In this document: positions 44,655-54,920 of the stretch, piece by piece
Position numbering within the stretch: position 1 is the first letter of the stretch
Layout of the letters: each line of letters starts with the position of its first letter
Source: Lunularia cruciata
Taxonomy: Eukaryota; Streptophyta; Marchantiopsida; Lunulariales; Lunulariaceae
Direction: 5' to 3'
Assembly (NCBI GenBank): GCA_948567375.1
Contig: OX419757.1
Span: 27,770,732 to 27,834,731, forward strand
DNA: 64,000 nucleotides
Program-made: the position numbers and the translations under genes
Notes under the pieces: generated by a model
Databases searched by the model: none
Told to the model about the DNA's origin: nothing
What the model saw: the letters and a program-made list of their open reading frames with translations, nothing else

Positions 44655-45298
44655 GTTCCCAAGATGAATCTAAACACTCAAACATGCTTTTTGTTGCTCT
44701 CAAACTCATGCATGAGATCTGCACTCTGCAGAATTGACCCTTCATCACAATTTCACTCATAACTCTCAACTTGTATGTGACAATCTTTCAATATTTTTCA
44801 CACGTGATCAAAATTATAGTGTGTCTCTCCCTGCACAATTTCAGATCTTTTCATTGAGCCATTTGGCCTAGACACCTTTCTATTCAGCACACATATTTCA
44901 GATTTGATCTGAAAACCACCCCCCTCACTTCAAAAACTCATAACTCCTTGCTCAAGAATGATCTCTCTCTAAATATTTTGTCAGCAGGTAGGATATAAAA
45001 TACTGAATTGTTTTAGAAAGTTTCACAAAAATCCACAGAAAATAAAAGAAATGGCAGGTTCTGTACAATTTTCTAGAGAGCATGCAATTGCGGGAGTAGT
45101 TTACCCTATCAACTTTCAAAAATTCTAGCCCAAAGTGCATAACAGCTCTCATAATAATTTAAAAAGTGCTAACTGAAGGACAACCCAAGCTATCATGTGT
45201 AGAAATTTCAAGGCCAGATCTCAAACTTGAGATTTTGCCCAAAATTACCTTAATCCCCAAAATTTGCAATCCACCTCACACAATCTCTCCAAATCCTC
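44655..45298 (-). other. Leader between small ORFs of copy 1d
   Basis: Aligns with 15181-15774 of 1b and 22851-23441 of 1c. No shared open frame and no domain. Confidence 0.6.
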
Positions 45299-45469
45299 TC
45301 ATGTGTACAAGATGTACAAAATCACTTCAAAGATATCATAATGAACTATAGGGTATACAAATGGATCTTGGTTCTCTAACATAAGTTCAGCCCTCTCCTC
45401 TCCTAATGTTCTCTCCAAGTGAGCTCTCATAGCCTCCTTCTGCCTAATGTAGAATTGAACGCGGAACAT
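45299..45469 (-). pseudogene. Leader ORF of copy 1d, shortened
   Basis: ATG at 45469, 56 residues, ending where an AGA codon of 1b is TGA. Same residue pattern as 14956-15180 (FYIRQKEAMRAHLERTLGEE). Confidence 0.6.
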
Positions 45470-45487
45470 TATCTTGCCTTCTAGAGA

Positions 45488-45510
45488 GGTCCCGACAACG
45501 GAACCAAAAA
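45488..45510 (-). promoter_or_regulatory. Primer-binding site of copy 1d
   Basis: Minus strand reads TGGTTCCGTTGTCGGGACC after the LTR end; Asp-like as in copies 1b and 1c. Confidence 0.65.
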
Positions 45511-46195
45511 TGTGGGCCACACTATCTCTCACTCAGGATGAACCTTTGATGGTTATTATGGTAGCACACCATGGACTAAGAAGGCAAGGAACCCCAACTC
45601 CATCATACTCTTCCAAGGCTAACACTCCAAGACTCAAGACATTGCTCACTAGAGAACTCAATGAGAGAGAGATAATGAAAGGATGATGAGTACCTCTTTA
45701 CCTCTTGTTTATATACTTGTGAAATAGTTACGAACCAAAGTTACTAATTACCGTAATAACTCAAGTTACTAGACGAAAAGTCAAGTAAAGTCAAAAAGTA
45801 GAAAGAAATATCTATTCACATGGGCATATTCCGCTAAGCATGTGGTCTTATCTTGACCCAGCCACTAAGTCAAGGATTCCTTCACATGGGCTATCCTTGG
45901 ACTAAAGAAGAATCCAAAACAAAAAGGCTTGTGGGCCTAAGAGTTCTCAACTCTTTCCTCAAAGCCAAACACCTAGGAATAATACCAAGTCAACACAATA
46001 AAATCCAAAATAGTGGTGCTCATCTTTTCCACCTCCTCTAAAGGAAGGTCCCCTCTATCTTAGCTATGACTAACTCTAGCTAATCATGACTAATGTAGAA
46101 CCGTCCTTTATCTCTATATAAATAATATCTCTCAAGTACTTGTAATACCAAGCTAAATATCACAATACCACACACATGCACAAATGGGTGTGATA
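45511..46195 (-). repeat. 5' LTR of copy 1d
   Basis: About 685 bp; plus strand TGTGGGCCACAC ... GGGTGTGATA. The outer end is altered relative to GGGTGTTACA. Small indels near 45670 explain the shorter length. Confidence 0.88.
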
Positions 46196-46649
46196 GTACA
46201 CATGACCTCCCTTCTCTCTGCCAACATGGATTGTTCCCAAGCATCATACCATGTGAGGGATTATCAATCAAGTACCCACATGCAAACACCTCTCTAGCAT
46301 GCTCCATGATATTTGTTGAGAAAAATCAAAAATATCAATTCATTCTCAAGATCTAATTTTCCACTTCTCCCATTGTAAGCAGCTCCTTGTAAGGCTGGAT
46401 GTTGCAGGTCTTCTTCATCCAGAGTAGCAATGTGGCTTCATTGTTGATAGGGTTTGTAGGCACAAATGCCTCTCCAAGTACTTCAGTCTTAGGTATTGGG
46501 TTTTGAGATGACTCTTCTCCTTGCATTGCTTGATCATTCTTGAGGATCTACACTTGACTTTGTAATGTCTCCATGGTCATCTTAATCTCTCAAAATTCAT
46601 TCAACATCCCTTGCATTCTTTGCACCAACTCTTGCAATTGAGGATCCAT
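46196..46649 (-). pseudogene. Gag N-terminus of 2c
   Basis: Minus-strand ATG at 46649 starts MDPQLQELVQRMQGM, a coiled-coil-like start found also in 2e (ATG 50332, MDPLLQDLMQGIQGM). The readable block NEATLLLWMKKTCNIQPYKE is followed by stops. It ends at the copy 1d insertion. That this joins the gag half at 31081-32076 is inferred from element order. Confidence 0.65.
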
Positions 46650-46682
46650 GGTTCCTACAACACTCAACTGCTAATCTCTACT

Positions 46683-47018
46683 TCAATATAGAGTCAATAT
46701 GATCACTTTGGAAGGCGCAAAAACTATCAGAACTAGCATAAGGACCTTCAAAACTATCACTTGTTGATAATACTCCTCACCAAAATTCCTAACTACAAAA
46801 TCTCTAAACATCACTTTTGGTCTCACTACATAATGAATTTCTACTTGAGTGTTGAAAGGAAGAGGATTAAGAACATTCACATCCATAACATCATAATAGA
46901 ATGTACTTAAATCCCACTCTATATCGTATACTACCATAGGTAGAATCACCGGGTTTGGTGAGTTCATCATCTTGTCCATGAATTCTACTCCAAAGTGATA
47001 AACTAGTGATACTCTCAT
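46683..47018 (-). pseudogene. Pre-gag ORF of family 2, 111-residue open part, unknown function
   Basis: Lies between the PBS (47229) and the gag start (46649). Readable upstream continuation to about 47130 (MDAPSGQFHAPSFLFLNPFH) is separated by one TAG. Conserved words: VRVSLVYHFGVEFMD-like, MMNSPNPV, LPMVVYDIEW. The counterpart in 2e is at 50603-50830, and a more diverged relative is at 47767-48300. I recognise no known domain. Confidence 0.6.
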
Positions 47019-47228
47019 GTGCTTACACTAGATGTACAGAATCTTGATGTGGAATGGATTCAAGAATAGAAAGCTAGGTGCGTGAAATTGTCCGCTTGGT
47101 GCATCCATCCCATCCGCTCTCTAAAGTCCTTCAAGCAATTACTCTATGTTCTCCACCTCAAATTACTTATTTTCAGCAGTTCATATTCTTCCAAGAGGGG
47201 TGATCCACTCTCTTGGACTAAAACATTC

Positions 47229-47240
47229 ACTCTGATACCA
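47229..47240 (-). promoter_or_regulatory. Primer-binding site of 2c (initiator Met tRNA)
   Basis: Minus strand TGGTATCAGAGT, one mismatch from the standard iMet complement, one base from the LTR. Confidence 0.9.
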
Positions 47241-47241
47241 T

Positions 47242-47765
47242 TGTAATACTCCAAGGACAAGAGAAGAGAGAAAACACAAATTTCACACTCAAGCATCCAA
47301 TGCCCCAAAGGAGCACCTTCTCTTTATTATATAGACAAAGAGTATCTCCTTCAAGGAAACTCCACCATAGGATTAGGCACACAAATAGGTGACATGTCAA
47401 CAAGCTCCACCCTTGGATTACTTACTTGGATGGGTGACATGTTGGTCTAGGTCCTATCTGGTTGGTCAAACAAGCTTTGACCAAAGGGAATCTTTTAAGG
47501 AGTCTTCTATAGGAATCTCAGAATCACATGGGTGAGGTACCATTGGAAAGCTCTTGACGAGACAAACCAGGAGGAGAGAAGGCTAGTCTTTCCTCCATTG
47601 GGGGGAATCAGCACATTTTCAAGGCCTAATTAATCCATTTAGGCCTCCAAAATTGCCTTCAAAGATTTCAGGCATATTTTGGTTCCTACTCTATTAATAG
47701 AAGTCCTCTTTTGGTGATACTCTTTCTGATCTGTTTAGTACATCATGTGTAACATACTTCCAGAT
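47242..47765 (-). repeat. 5' LTR of 2c, truncated
   Basis: Starts (plus strand) TGTAATACTCC next to the PBS and matches the family-2 LTR for 524 bp, then stops near CTTCCAGATT. The outer 200 bp or so, including one copy of the U3 duplication, are missing. Confidence 0.85.
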
Positions 47766-47766
47766 T

Positions 47767-48420
47767 GAGCTCATCATTACAAACACTTTGTCAACTCACC
47801 AACCCAATTGACACATCATGAAGCTCTCTAAATAACCTATTTTTTGCTCCTTGGTATGAATTTTACTCCCTTGACTCAATTCATTATATCTCCCATAGAA
47901 TTGACTCAAATCACTTGATTATAGTCTCCAAATTATAGCATGTTGGCTCCTCTCTCCAACTATGGTCCTCTCTCTCTTTGAATGCCCTCCCCAAACTTCC
48001 TTGATGGTTGAAAAACTCTTGAATTTTTCTTGGAATCCAATCTCTTGCAATTTTCTCATGTAGCCTCTTCACTTTTTGACAAGTAGACCCCACAACTTTA
48101 GGTTGAAGCTCATGAGAAAAATTGAGTCATTCTCCAAGTACAAGAGCACATAAATGTCAAGTCCAATACTTGCTTGTAAGTAACACCGAGAGGACAATAG
48201 GATCTGGGTTTTCCATCATCAACTCTTTGAATACCGCCCCAAAATGCACCACCTTCTAATCCCATAAGCCATCACAGTGTATAATTTGAAGCTTGATGAG
48301 TAAAGGATTCATGAGTGGCAGATTGGGAGCATGCTACATCTCCTAATCAATTGCTCTCTTTGACGCCTAGCCTCTACGCTTTGCTACAACTCTCACTCTC
48401 AACGTCTTCCTCTTGCTCAA
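47767..48420 (-). pseudogene. Diverged relative of the family-2 pre-gag ORF
   Basis: Minus-strand reading of 47911-48300 gives IKLQIIHCDGLW, VVHFGAVFKELMMENPDPI and LSVLLTSKYW, then an open tail of 60 codons (47911-48093) with KIARDWIPRKIQEFF. Word order resembles the pre-gag ORF at 46683-47130 (IKILYI; HFGVEFMDKMMNSPNPV; LPMVV). Similarity is by eye only. Interrupted by stops. Confidence 0.5.
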
Positions 48421-48457
48421 GACTCCTCCAACTAAAACACACTTTTCACCCAACTCT

Positions 48458-48462
<5 letters not shown>

Positions 48463-48533
<71 letters not shown>
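48463..48533. repeat. (AT)n microsatellite, 71 bp
   Basis: About 35 uninterrupted AT units, flanked by TCC and AAAGAAC. Confidence 0.97.
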
Positions 48534-48538
<5 letters not shown>

Positions 48539-48870
48539 ACCCTCAAAGAAAACAAGACCATAATCCATGTGGCCAATTGTATACATGTACATAGATTGCT
48601 CACATTGCAATAGCTCAACCATGGGATCAATCATACAACCTACTCTACCTTTATGGAGATAAACCACATCAATTTACTTTTTCAAGGGCTATGCAAACCA
48701 CAACATAACGTCTACCCCCTCTAAACTTGTGCATCATCCGGTATGCACCAACTGATCAGACCACACGTTGTGGTTGTAGTCATACCACCTCCTCATCTGA
48801 TTGGTTAGACTTGTCACCCTCTAGCAATAGATCTTCATCTTGTAACCAAAAGCGATCAAATGTTTTGCTA
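48534..48870. other. Sequence downstream of the 2e integrase, nothing recognised
   Basis: Frames are broken. It may contain the 3' end of element 2e, but no polypurine tract or LTR is visible. Confidence 0.45.
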
Positions 48871-49995
48871 ACTTCTTGTGTTTAAATTTTCTTCTTGTTG
48901 TTTGAAGAGCTTGACATGCTTGCCTGCAATTGGACCCTTCATTTTGCTCCCATCTAACTCTCATAGAGAGTAAATAGCATTATCCAACACACTAACAACC
49001 ACATAAAGTCCAAACCAATGCTTTGAGAATTTCCTCATAACACTATGTTGGTTATCTAGACTACTTTTGTAGACTAGCACCTAATCTCCTTCTTGAATGT
49101 CTCTTGGCCTCAAATGGTGGCATTTGTCAAATCTGTCTTTATTCCCAAGCCGTGCTTTCTTAAGCCTCTCAATTGCTAGCTCAACATCCTTTGGCCTTTT
49201 CTCCAATTGACAAATTCTAAGTGCTAGAAGCTCCTTCCTAGATATGTGATCTTCCCAAGGCAGGACACTTCAAGTGGGTATTTGCTCCTCAATTGGCATA
49301 AATGGTTTTTATCCATGCATCAACTACATTGGCATGTAACCGGTTATTGAACTATGAGTGGTGAGATCTACCCAGAGAGCAAATAGTAAGAGTCTTGGCC
49401 ACTCTTTCACTCTCGCTTGGCATGCTTTCACAATGGGCGGATGGCCTTGCTCACTCTTGGAATTTCCCTCCAGGTTGTAAGCTATTGTCAAAGCCAATTT
49501 GACTCCACACCTCTCAAAGAAAGCCTTGGCTTCTTGGGTATTTAGCTCTCCTCAATCCGCTATAATTTTTCCTACACACCGGTATCTACAAACCACATCC
49601 TCCAACAAAAAGCTGCAAACTCCCTTGCTAGTTTTGTTCCTCAATGCTCGTCCTTCCACCAGGTTAGACAAATCTTCTTGTGCTAAAACCAAATACCGCA
49701 TCTACTATATCACAATTGGCATAATAACCAAATCCACGATCCACTTGAAATGCATTGCAAGTGGGTAGGTAGGATGCAATCCATCTCTATGTCAAATATC
49801 TGAGTATGTTTGGCAGATTTACACAAATCCACAAATTGAACTACATCTCTATACATATTACACCACCAATACCTCTCCTTTAGTTTAAAAATGGTGACAT
49901 AAATACCCTTATGTCCAACCCATAAGCTCTCATGAAATTCTCTGATTGGTAGCTTCTTGGTCTCCTCCTTACATGCAAAAACACCGGCAAAATGA
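48871..49995 (-). pseudogene. Integrase of 2e, distinct Ty3/gypsy type
   Basis: Minus-strand reading in order: zinc-binding end KERYWWCNMYRDVVQFV, C-terminal core GHPPIVKACQARVKEWP and FALWVDLTTHSS, MPIEEQIPT, LPWEDHISRKELLALRI, the helix AIERLKKARLGNKDRFDK, RPRDIQEGD, then SLDNQHSVMRKFSKHWFG (a GPY/F-type module). Stops at several Trp and Arg codons and some frame changes. No chromodomain seen. Confidence 0.82.
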
Positions 49996-50332
49996 TTGGT
50001 GATTTCAACTATGAACCATCAAAAGTATTGATTCATTCTTGAAATCTAGTTCTAAGCTATTCCAATGGAACATTGTCCCTTGTAAGGGTTAATATTGCAT
50101 TCTTCATTTACAATAACAATCTAGCTTCATTGTTGTCATTCTTGGCATGAGTGACTCTCCAGGTACTTTGCTGTAGATAGTGGATTTGAGATGACTCTCC
50201 TTCTTGCATTGCCTAATCATTCCTTAAGGTACATACTTGACTTCCCAATGCTTCCATGATCATCTTGATCTCCCAAAACTCATTCAACATCCCTTGTATT
50301 CCTTGCATCAAATCTTGCAACAGCGGATCCAT
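49996..50332 (-). pseudogene. Gag N-terminus of 2e
   Basis: Minus ATG 50332, MDPLLQDLMQGIQGMLNEF, then LGSQV and a broken frame with NNEARLLL. It ends where the integrase block begins. Confidence 0.65.
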
Positions 50333-50602
50333 GATTCCTACACATAGCAACTGCTCAATCTCAACTTCCTACTCTAATAGAGTTTTGATATGATCACTTG
50401 AAAGGAGCACGGACTGTTGGGATTACCATTTGGACTTCAGAGGCTATCACTCATAGATAATATTCCTCACAAAAATTGCGGACTATGAAATCTCTAAACA
50501 TTACTTTTGGTCTAACCACATAACAGATTTCTACTTGAGTGTTCAAAGGGAGAAGATTTGGCACATTTAGATCCATCATAATAGAATGTATACAGTCAAA
50601 TC

Positions 50603-50830
50603 TCACTCTCTATGGTAGATCACCATAGGTAAACTCACTAGGTTTGGAGAATTCATCACTATATCTATGGACTCTACTCTTAAATGGAAGACAAGAGACA
50701 CTCTTACTTGCTCACATTGGATGTACTTAATCTTGATGTGGAACAGATTCAAAAATAGAAAACAAAGTGCATGATATTGTTCTTCTAGAGCCTCCATCCC
50801 ATTCTCTCTCTAACAAAAGACTCCTAATTT
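50603..50830 (-). pseudogene. Pre-gag ORF remnant of 2e
   Basis: Open part 50603-50797 with LFLNLFHIKIKYIQCEQVRV and MNSPNLVSLPMV, matching 46683-47130 of 2c. The downstream half is frameshifted. Confidence 0.6.
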
Positions 50831-50926
50831 ATTGATTGTTTTATAATTTCTCTCCTTAAAAGCACTCAGTATCAGTAGCACATGTTCTTCCAAGAGTTGT
50901 GATCCACTTTCTGGATTGAAACACTT

Positions 50927-50938
50927 GCTTTGATACCA
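50927..50938 (-). promoter_or_regulatory. Primer-binding site of 2e
   Basis: Minus strand TGGTATCAAAGC, one mismatch from the iMet complement, adjacent to the LTR. Confidence 0.85.
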
Positions 50939-50939
50939 T

Positions 50940-51460
50940 TATAACCTTCCAAGGATAAGAAACCTTAAGAGAAACACAAGAGAAAATACAAAGCTTTGCA
51001 TTCAATCTCCAATTCACATGGGTGAGTTACCATTAGAAAGCTCTTGATGAGACAAGCATGGAGGAAGGGAAAGGCCAGCCTTTCTTCAATTTTTGGAGCA
51101 AAGAAAATGCAACACATTTTTGAGGCCTAATTCATCCTTTTAGGCCTCCAAAATTATCTCTAAAGTTTCTAGGCTATTTTCAACTCCTACCCTATTAGTA
51201 AAATTCTTCTTTTGGTGACACCTCTATTTGATCTACCTGGCCCATCATACATAACATCCTTCCAGATATTACCAAGCCAATTTTCACCTATGGATAATAT
51301 GTCTAGCTTTTGGTATTATAAGTTCATGTTGATTTTGTCTCCTACCCTATTACTAAAAGTACTCTTTTGGTGACACCTCTATCTGATCTACCTAGCCCAT
51401 CATACATGTTACCAAGCCAATTTTCACTTCTAGATGATATGTCTAGTTCTTGGTATTATA
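50940..51460 (-). repeat. 5' LTR of 2e (family 2)
   Basis: 521 bp, plus strand TATAACCTTCC ... TGGTATTATA. The duplicated U3 unit is visible twice (ending near 51319 and 51460). The middle, including the TATA box, is deleted. Confidence 0.82.
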
Positions 51461-51990
51461 GCTATCCATGATGCCATCAGTGATATAGCATTTGCTATGG
51501 CATGCAAGAGTGGATACTTTGCTTGGAGAGAGCATTCATATTCTTTGTAGATGACACATGTCAAAGCATACTTATACTTGGTCCAAGATGATCAAGTGGT
51601 AATGGTGGATGTTATGGTTATAGACCCTATGTGTGATATAGTTATAGAGGGAATGATTACTCATCCTCTTAGATGGGTGGCAAGAAAAGTAGCAACAAGT
51701 GAGGTCTCCAACTATAGGGTATGCAGCAAGATCAATTCTGTTGTTCCTCTGGCCTTGGACTTATATGGAGCAATAGACATGGCGTTCGATACATTTGTTA
51801 GGGAGTGTGTGAGAGCTAATCATATTAGACGCACACTCTCACTCTCATATTTGTAGCATATTTTAGACAACATGTGTCCATTTCTCTACAAAGAGTATTG
51901 GTTGGTGCGATCCATAGGAGAGCAATCACTCTACGTGATGTTTCTTCATATACTCCAGTATTTTGTAAACCTTACAACTTGCATAGCTTG
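51461..51990 (+). pseudogene. Coding remnant, unidentified
   Basis: Nearly continuous coding sense on the plus strand: AIHDAISDIAFAMACKSGYF then a stop, an open 101-codon part from 51551 (VVMVDVMVIDPMCDIVIEGM, VVPLALDLYGAID), and after a frameshift HVSISLQRVLVGAIHRRAIT. The pattern resembles a repeat-associated plant protein domain I cannot name with confidence. No start or promoter evidence. Confidence 0.45.
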
Positions 51991-52467
51991 GATTTATTGG
52001 GTACAATAGGGTCTTTTATCTCTCCCTTGTACTGTTTGATGGGGTTGATTGGAATCCTTTCTTTCTTGTGTTCTATGTGGTTGCCTGCTCTAAAGTCTAA
52101 AAGTAAATTATTTTTGTTGAATTCCAATCAGGCAAAAATTTGGTATGGCATTCTTTGTTAAGCTTGAAAATCTAATTTCTTTTGGTTGGATTCCAATCTT
52201 GCCGTAGCTTTGGCTGGAAAGTTCTGTTCATTTTGAGAATGTAATTTTGAGCTAAATTCCAACCAAACCTCCATTTATTACTATGTTTGAAAAGTATAGT
52301 TCAACCCGCCATTGTACCTAGATTATGGATGATCTATTTCCCTGAACAAATCATTCCCCTTGATGTCTAGAGAATGATGATAAGATTGTAAATAAGTCAT
52401 CATTCTCTAAACATTCAAGTGACCGTTTATTGAGAAGTTCTCAATCACAAAAAAGTACAATCCTTTT
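51991..52467. other. Unassigned sequence
   Basis: AT-rich with short repeated words (TTGAATTCCAATC and TTGGATTCCAATC near 52120 and 52180). No gene seen. Confidence 0.5.
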
Positions 52468-52707
52468 CCCCATTACCAAAGATTATCCAAAGCATACATG
52501 TAAACTCTTTTCACATGATATTTAGACACAAAAATCTGCCATTATTGAAATGCCCAATTGAAGTTAAAGGATCTTCTTTTATAAACATGGTCTGTAAAAA
52601 CAGATCCTTCAACTTCAATTGGGTGTTTCAATAATGGCACTTTCTGTGTCTAAATATCTAGTGAAAAGAGTTTACATGTATGCTTTGGATATTTTACAAG
52701 TAATGGG
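52468..52707. repeat. Foldback inverted repeat, about 105-bp arms, 27-bp loop
   Basis: Left arm 52468-52574 and right arm 52602-52707 are reverse complements. Over the central 91 bp I count about eight mismatched or gapped positions. Outermost arms are CCCATTAC and GTAATGGG. No transposase frame. The RNA would form a long hairpin. It could be a MITE-like foldback element or a young inverted-repeat small-RNA locus. Confidence 0.9.
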
Positions 52708-53248
52708 CGGTGGAACTTGAAACCTCCATTGCAAATTAGGGGTTTCAAATTCCAAAATTTTGAAGTTATATAGGTACAACTTCAAAATCCATAAAATATA
52801 ATACAAGTGGTCATAAAAGTTAGTGTGCCCAATAATGAATGATTTTGTATAGATTTGTATAGATACCAAAAAGTAGGTTGATGGAAGTAGTGGTTTCAAT
52901 TTTATATGTTTTGGCTAGTTTATTCTAAAGATGCAAGACTTAATTATATAACTACTATAAGGGACTTAATAACCAACGCACTTTGGAATTAATTCTTACC
53001 ACCCATGTTACACTAACTACCCATATTAAGCCATATATAAGTGAGAGAATGATTGTAATGGAAAACCACATAATGAATCCTATTTGAGAATCCTCCTGCA
53101 TCCTTCTACCAATTTGAAAGAATAGTCTTGTCTCCTTGGGCTCACATTTCATCATGCACTTCAAGCAGGTTGGAAGGAATTGACATATCAAGCGGGATAA
53201 AATAGTTCCTTGTAGTACACAATTCAAAAATGTGTTATTCTTCTTTAG
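52708..53248. other. Unassigned sequence
   Basis: No repeat from the rest of the window. The minus-strand frame 52955-53302 (115 codons) has no recognisable domain. Confidence 0.45.
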
Positions 53249-53451
53249 AGGTGTTAGAATTGGTGAGTAAACATAGCCCCTATTCATCCCAACATATGAC
53301 ATGATAGAAAAATGGAAGTCACGCGCAAAGGTATTAGAATTGGTGAGTAAACAAACTATATGTAGCTTAACATGATAGAAAAATGGAAGTCATGCGTGAA
53401 GGTATTAGAATTGGTGAGTAAACACACTACATGTAGCTTGACCATCTTGAC
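53249..53451. repeat. Tandem repeat, 71-79 bp unit, 2.7 copies
   Basis: Units begin 53249, 53328 and 53399 with GGT(A/G)TTAGAATTGGTGAGTAAAC and include ATGATAGAAAAATGGAAGTCA. The second and third units are nearly identical. Confidence 0.85.
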
Positions 53452-54920
53452 ATAATATAGCAATAGAGATTGTCCAGACAAATTGAAATCAAAATCTAGA
53501 TTTTCTTCTTATACTTTGGAGACATGGATGAATCTCCTTTTCACTCTGCTTCACAATTTAAATTTGCTCCCATCCCTCATTTCCTTGCTTCATTCCAAGA
53601 ATTACTTGAGAAGATGGTTGTTTTTGTCCCATTTTTGTGTTTGATTGCAACAAGCAAAGGATCAAAGGGTGTTTCTATGCAAGCACATGGCAAGGGTGGG
53701 TCTGGAGTTACAGTCCACCCACAAAGTAGCAGTTTGGGTAAAACAATGAAGGACAAAGAGACCAATTTAGGATGGCCTATCACCATTACTTGCAAATACA
53801 TGATTATTTGGAGGATCCGGAGCACTTTAGTCAAACCTATGGAGGAATAGTAAAAAACCAGTCCAAAAAAGCATGGCATTCAACTACATGGCCACTTACT
53901 TGGTTTGGCAAGGGCAAAGATTTCCACTCTCTATGAATGATAATAAGCTTTACAAAGAATGTGCAAGATACATGAAAATATACAAAGATACTTGAGAATG
54001 GAAAAACAATTGCACTTGGGAGGGTCTCACAGACAAGGACTTGAAGTGAGGATGGAGAAAAATAAAGGATAAACGCAATCATCTTTGTCTATGTTTTCAA
54101 AGAATGGATTTAATGTTGGGATGCATAGCCAATATTTCTTCCCTTGCATTGGTTAGTTTGGTTCATGGATGGAACATGCCTTGTTGTCACACCACCAAAG
54201 AAGTCCAATGACAAAATAGGAGAAAATCCTCTGGAAAAATCTATTCCTATTAGGATCCTGAGCATCCAAGGGCACTTGGAGTGCATGTGTACATTTGGAA
54301 ATTGTGAATGTCGGCCATTGGGAGTTCTAGACGAGGATAATAGTCCTTGTTTGATGAGAGATAAAGCCAAGCAACACTCCAATACTTCACAAGCAAAAGG
54401 GAATCACTCAAGAAGGAATGGAGTACCAAGAGTGACAAGAGAAGAGGAGAATCAAAGATAGGAAGAGAGTCAAGAATTCCATATGGAGGAGCCAACTTGA
54501 GATACATCCAAGGAGAAAGAGGAGCAAGATAATTCAGAAGAAACATCCAACAAGAAAGAAGTGGATTCTAGAAAGAAGAGAAAGAATTTGAAAACTTCCA
54601 AGATGGTCTTGGTACTCACACTTAGTCTGGCTTCATTGTCGCAAGATCTAGCATCTCACACCAAATTGAGAATTTGATCAATAGAACCTAAGGAGAGATT
54701 TAAAATAGCATAGTTTGGAGCTTTGCAAGTAGTAGTTCTTGAGAAATACAAGAGAAAAGTAGAGTTGGAGAAGATCTTTAAGGCAAAGAAAATTAGATCC
54801 AATGCAAAAGAGTTCCAAATCAAGAAGAGTGAAGCCAAATCAAATTTCTTTTATGCCATGACACTAGAACTAACTTGTGTAGGAAAATCTCAAGAGGAGA
54901 TTTAAATGTATTATTACCAC
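53452..54920 (+). other. Possible decayed coding stretch, unidentified
   Basis: Fragments of plausible coding sense on the plus strand, such as FNYMATYLVWQGQRFPLSMN (near 53890) and NNCTWEGLTDKD (near 54010), are broken by stops at Trp-like codons. A 105-codon open part lies at 54144-54461, with a Lys/Glu-rich region around 54480-54900. No domain recognised; a broken retroelement gag-like gene or a host pseudogene are both possible. Confidence 0.35.

Larger units (their letters stand above)
32077..46195 (-). mobile_element. Family-1 LTR retrotransposon copy 1d, itself invaded twice
   Basis: Minus-strand element: 5' LTR 46195-45511, PBS, leader ORF, pre-gag ORF, gag, protease, [family-3 element 3a], RT, RNase H, integrase, 3' LTR 33529-32077, which is interrupted by solo LTR 2d. 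Removing 2d and one GAGAG gives a 3' LTR of 691 bp, identical in length to those of 1b. Removing 3a and one ACACA keeps the gag-pro frame. Flanks TGTCC and GTACA do not match, so its target duplication is not recognised. Confidence 0.92.
12692..47765 (-). mobile_element. Family-2 chromovirus 2c, one element split by three insertions
   Basis: In element (minus) order: 5' LTR 47765-47242, PBS 47240-47229, pre-gag ORF, gag N-terminus (46649-46196), [copy 1d], gag C-terminus with zinc knuckle and protease (32076-31081), RT/RNase H (31080-29658), [copy 1c], RNase H end and integrase (22271-21424), [copy 1b], integrase C-terminus and chromodomain (14223-13440), polypurine tract and 3' LTR (13426-12692). 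The outer fragments sum to about 6.4 kb, a normal full length. The 5' LTR lacks its last 200 bp or so, so no duplication can be checked there. The 1d junction within gag is inferred from order and orientation, not from one continuous domain. Confidence 0.8.
48871..51460 (-). mobile_element. Mosaic LTR retrotransposon 2e: family-2 5' end joined to a different integrase
   Basis: In element order: 5' LTR (51460-50940, family 2), PBS, pre-gag remnant, gag N-terminus, then directly an integrase that is clearly not that of 2c. Protease, RT and RNase H are absent. The left boundary is uncertain and no 3' LTR was found. Confidence 0.75.

Noticed and set aside
48315-48667. Several frames coding long Tyr-Ile repeats
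   Set aside because: They are translations of the (AT)n microsatellite in all phases; no coding evidence.
53249-53451. CRISPR-like array
   Set aside because: Units are directly adjacent with no unique spacers, and the context is eukaryotic.
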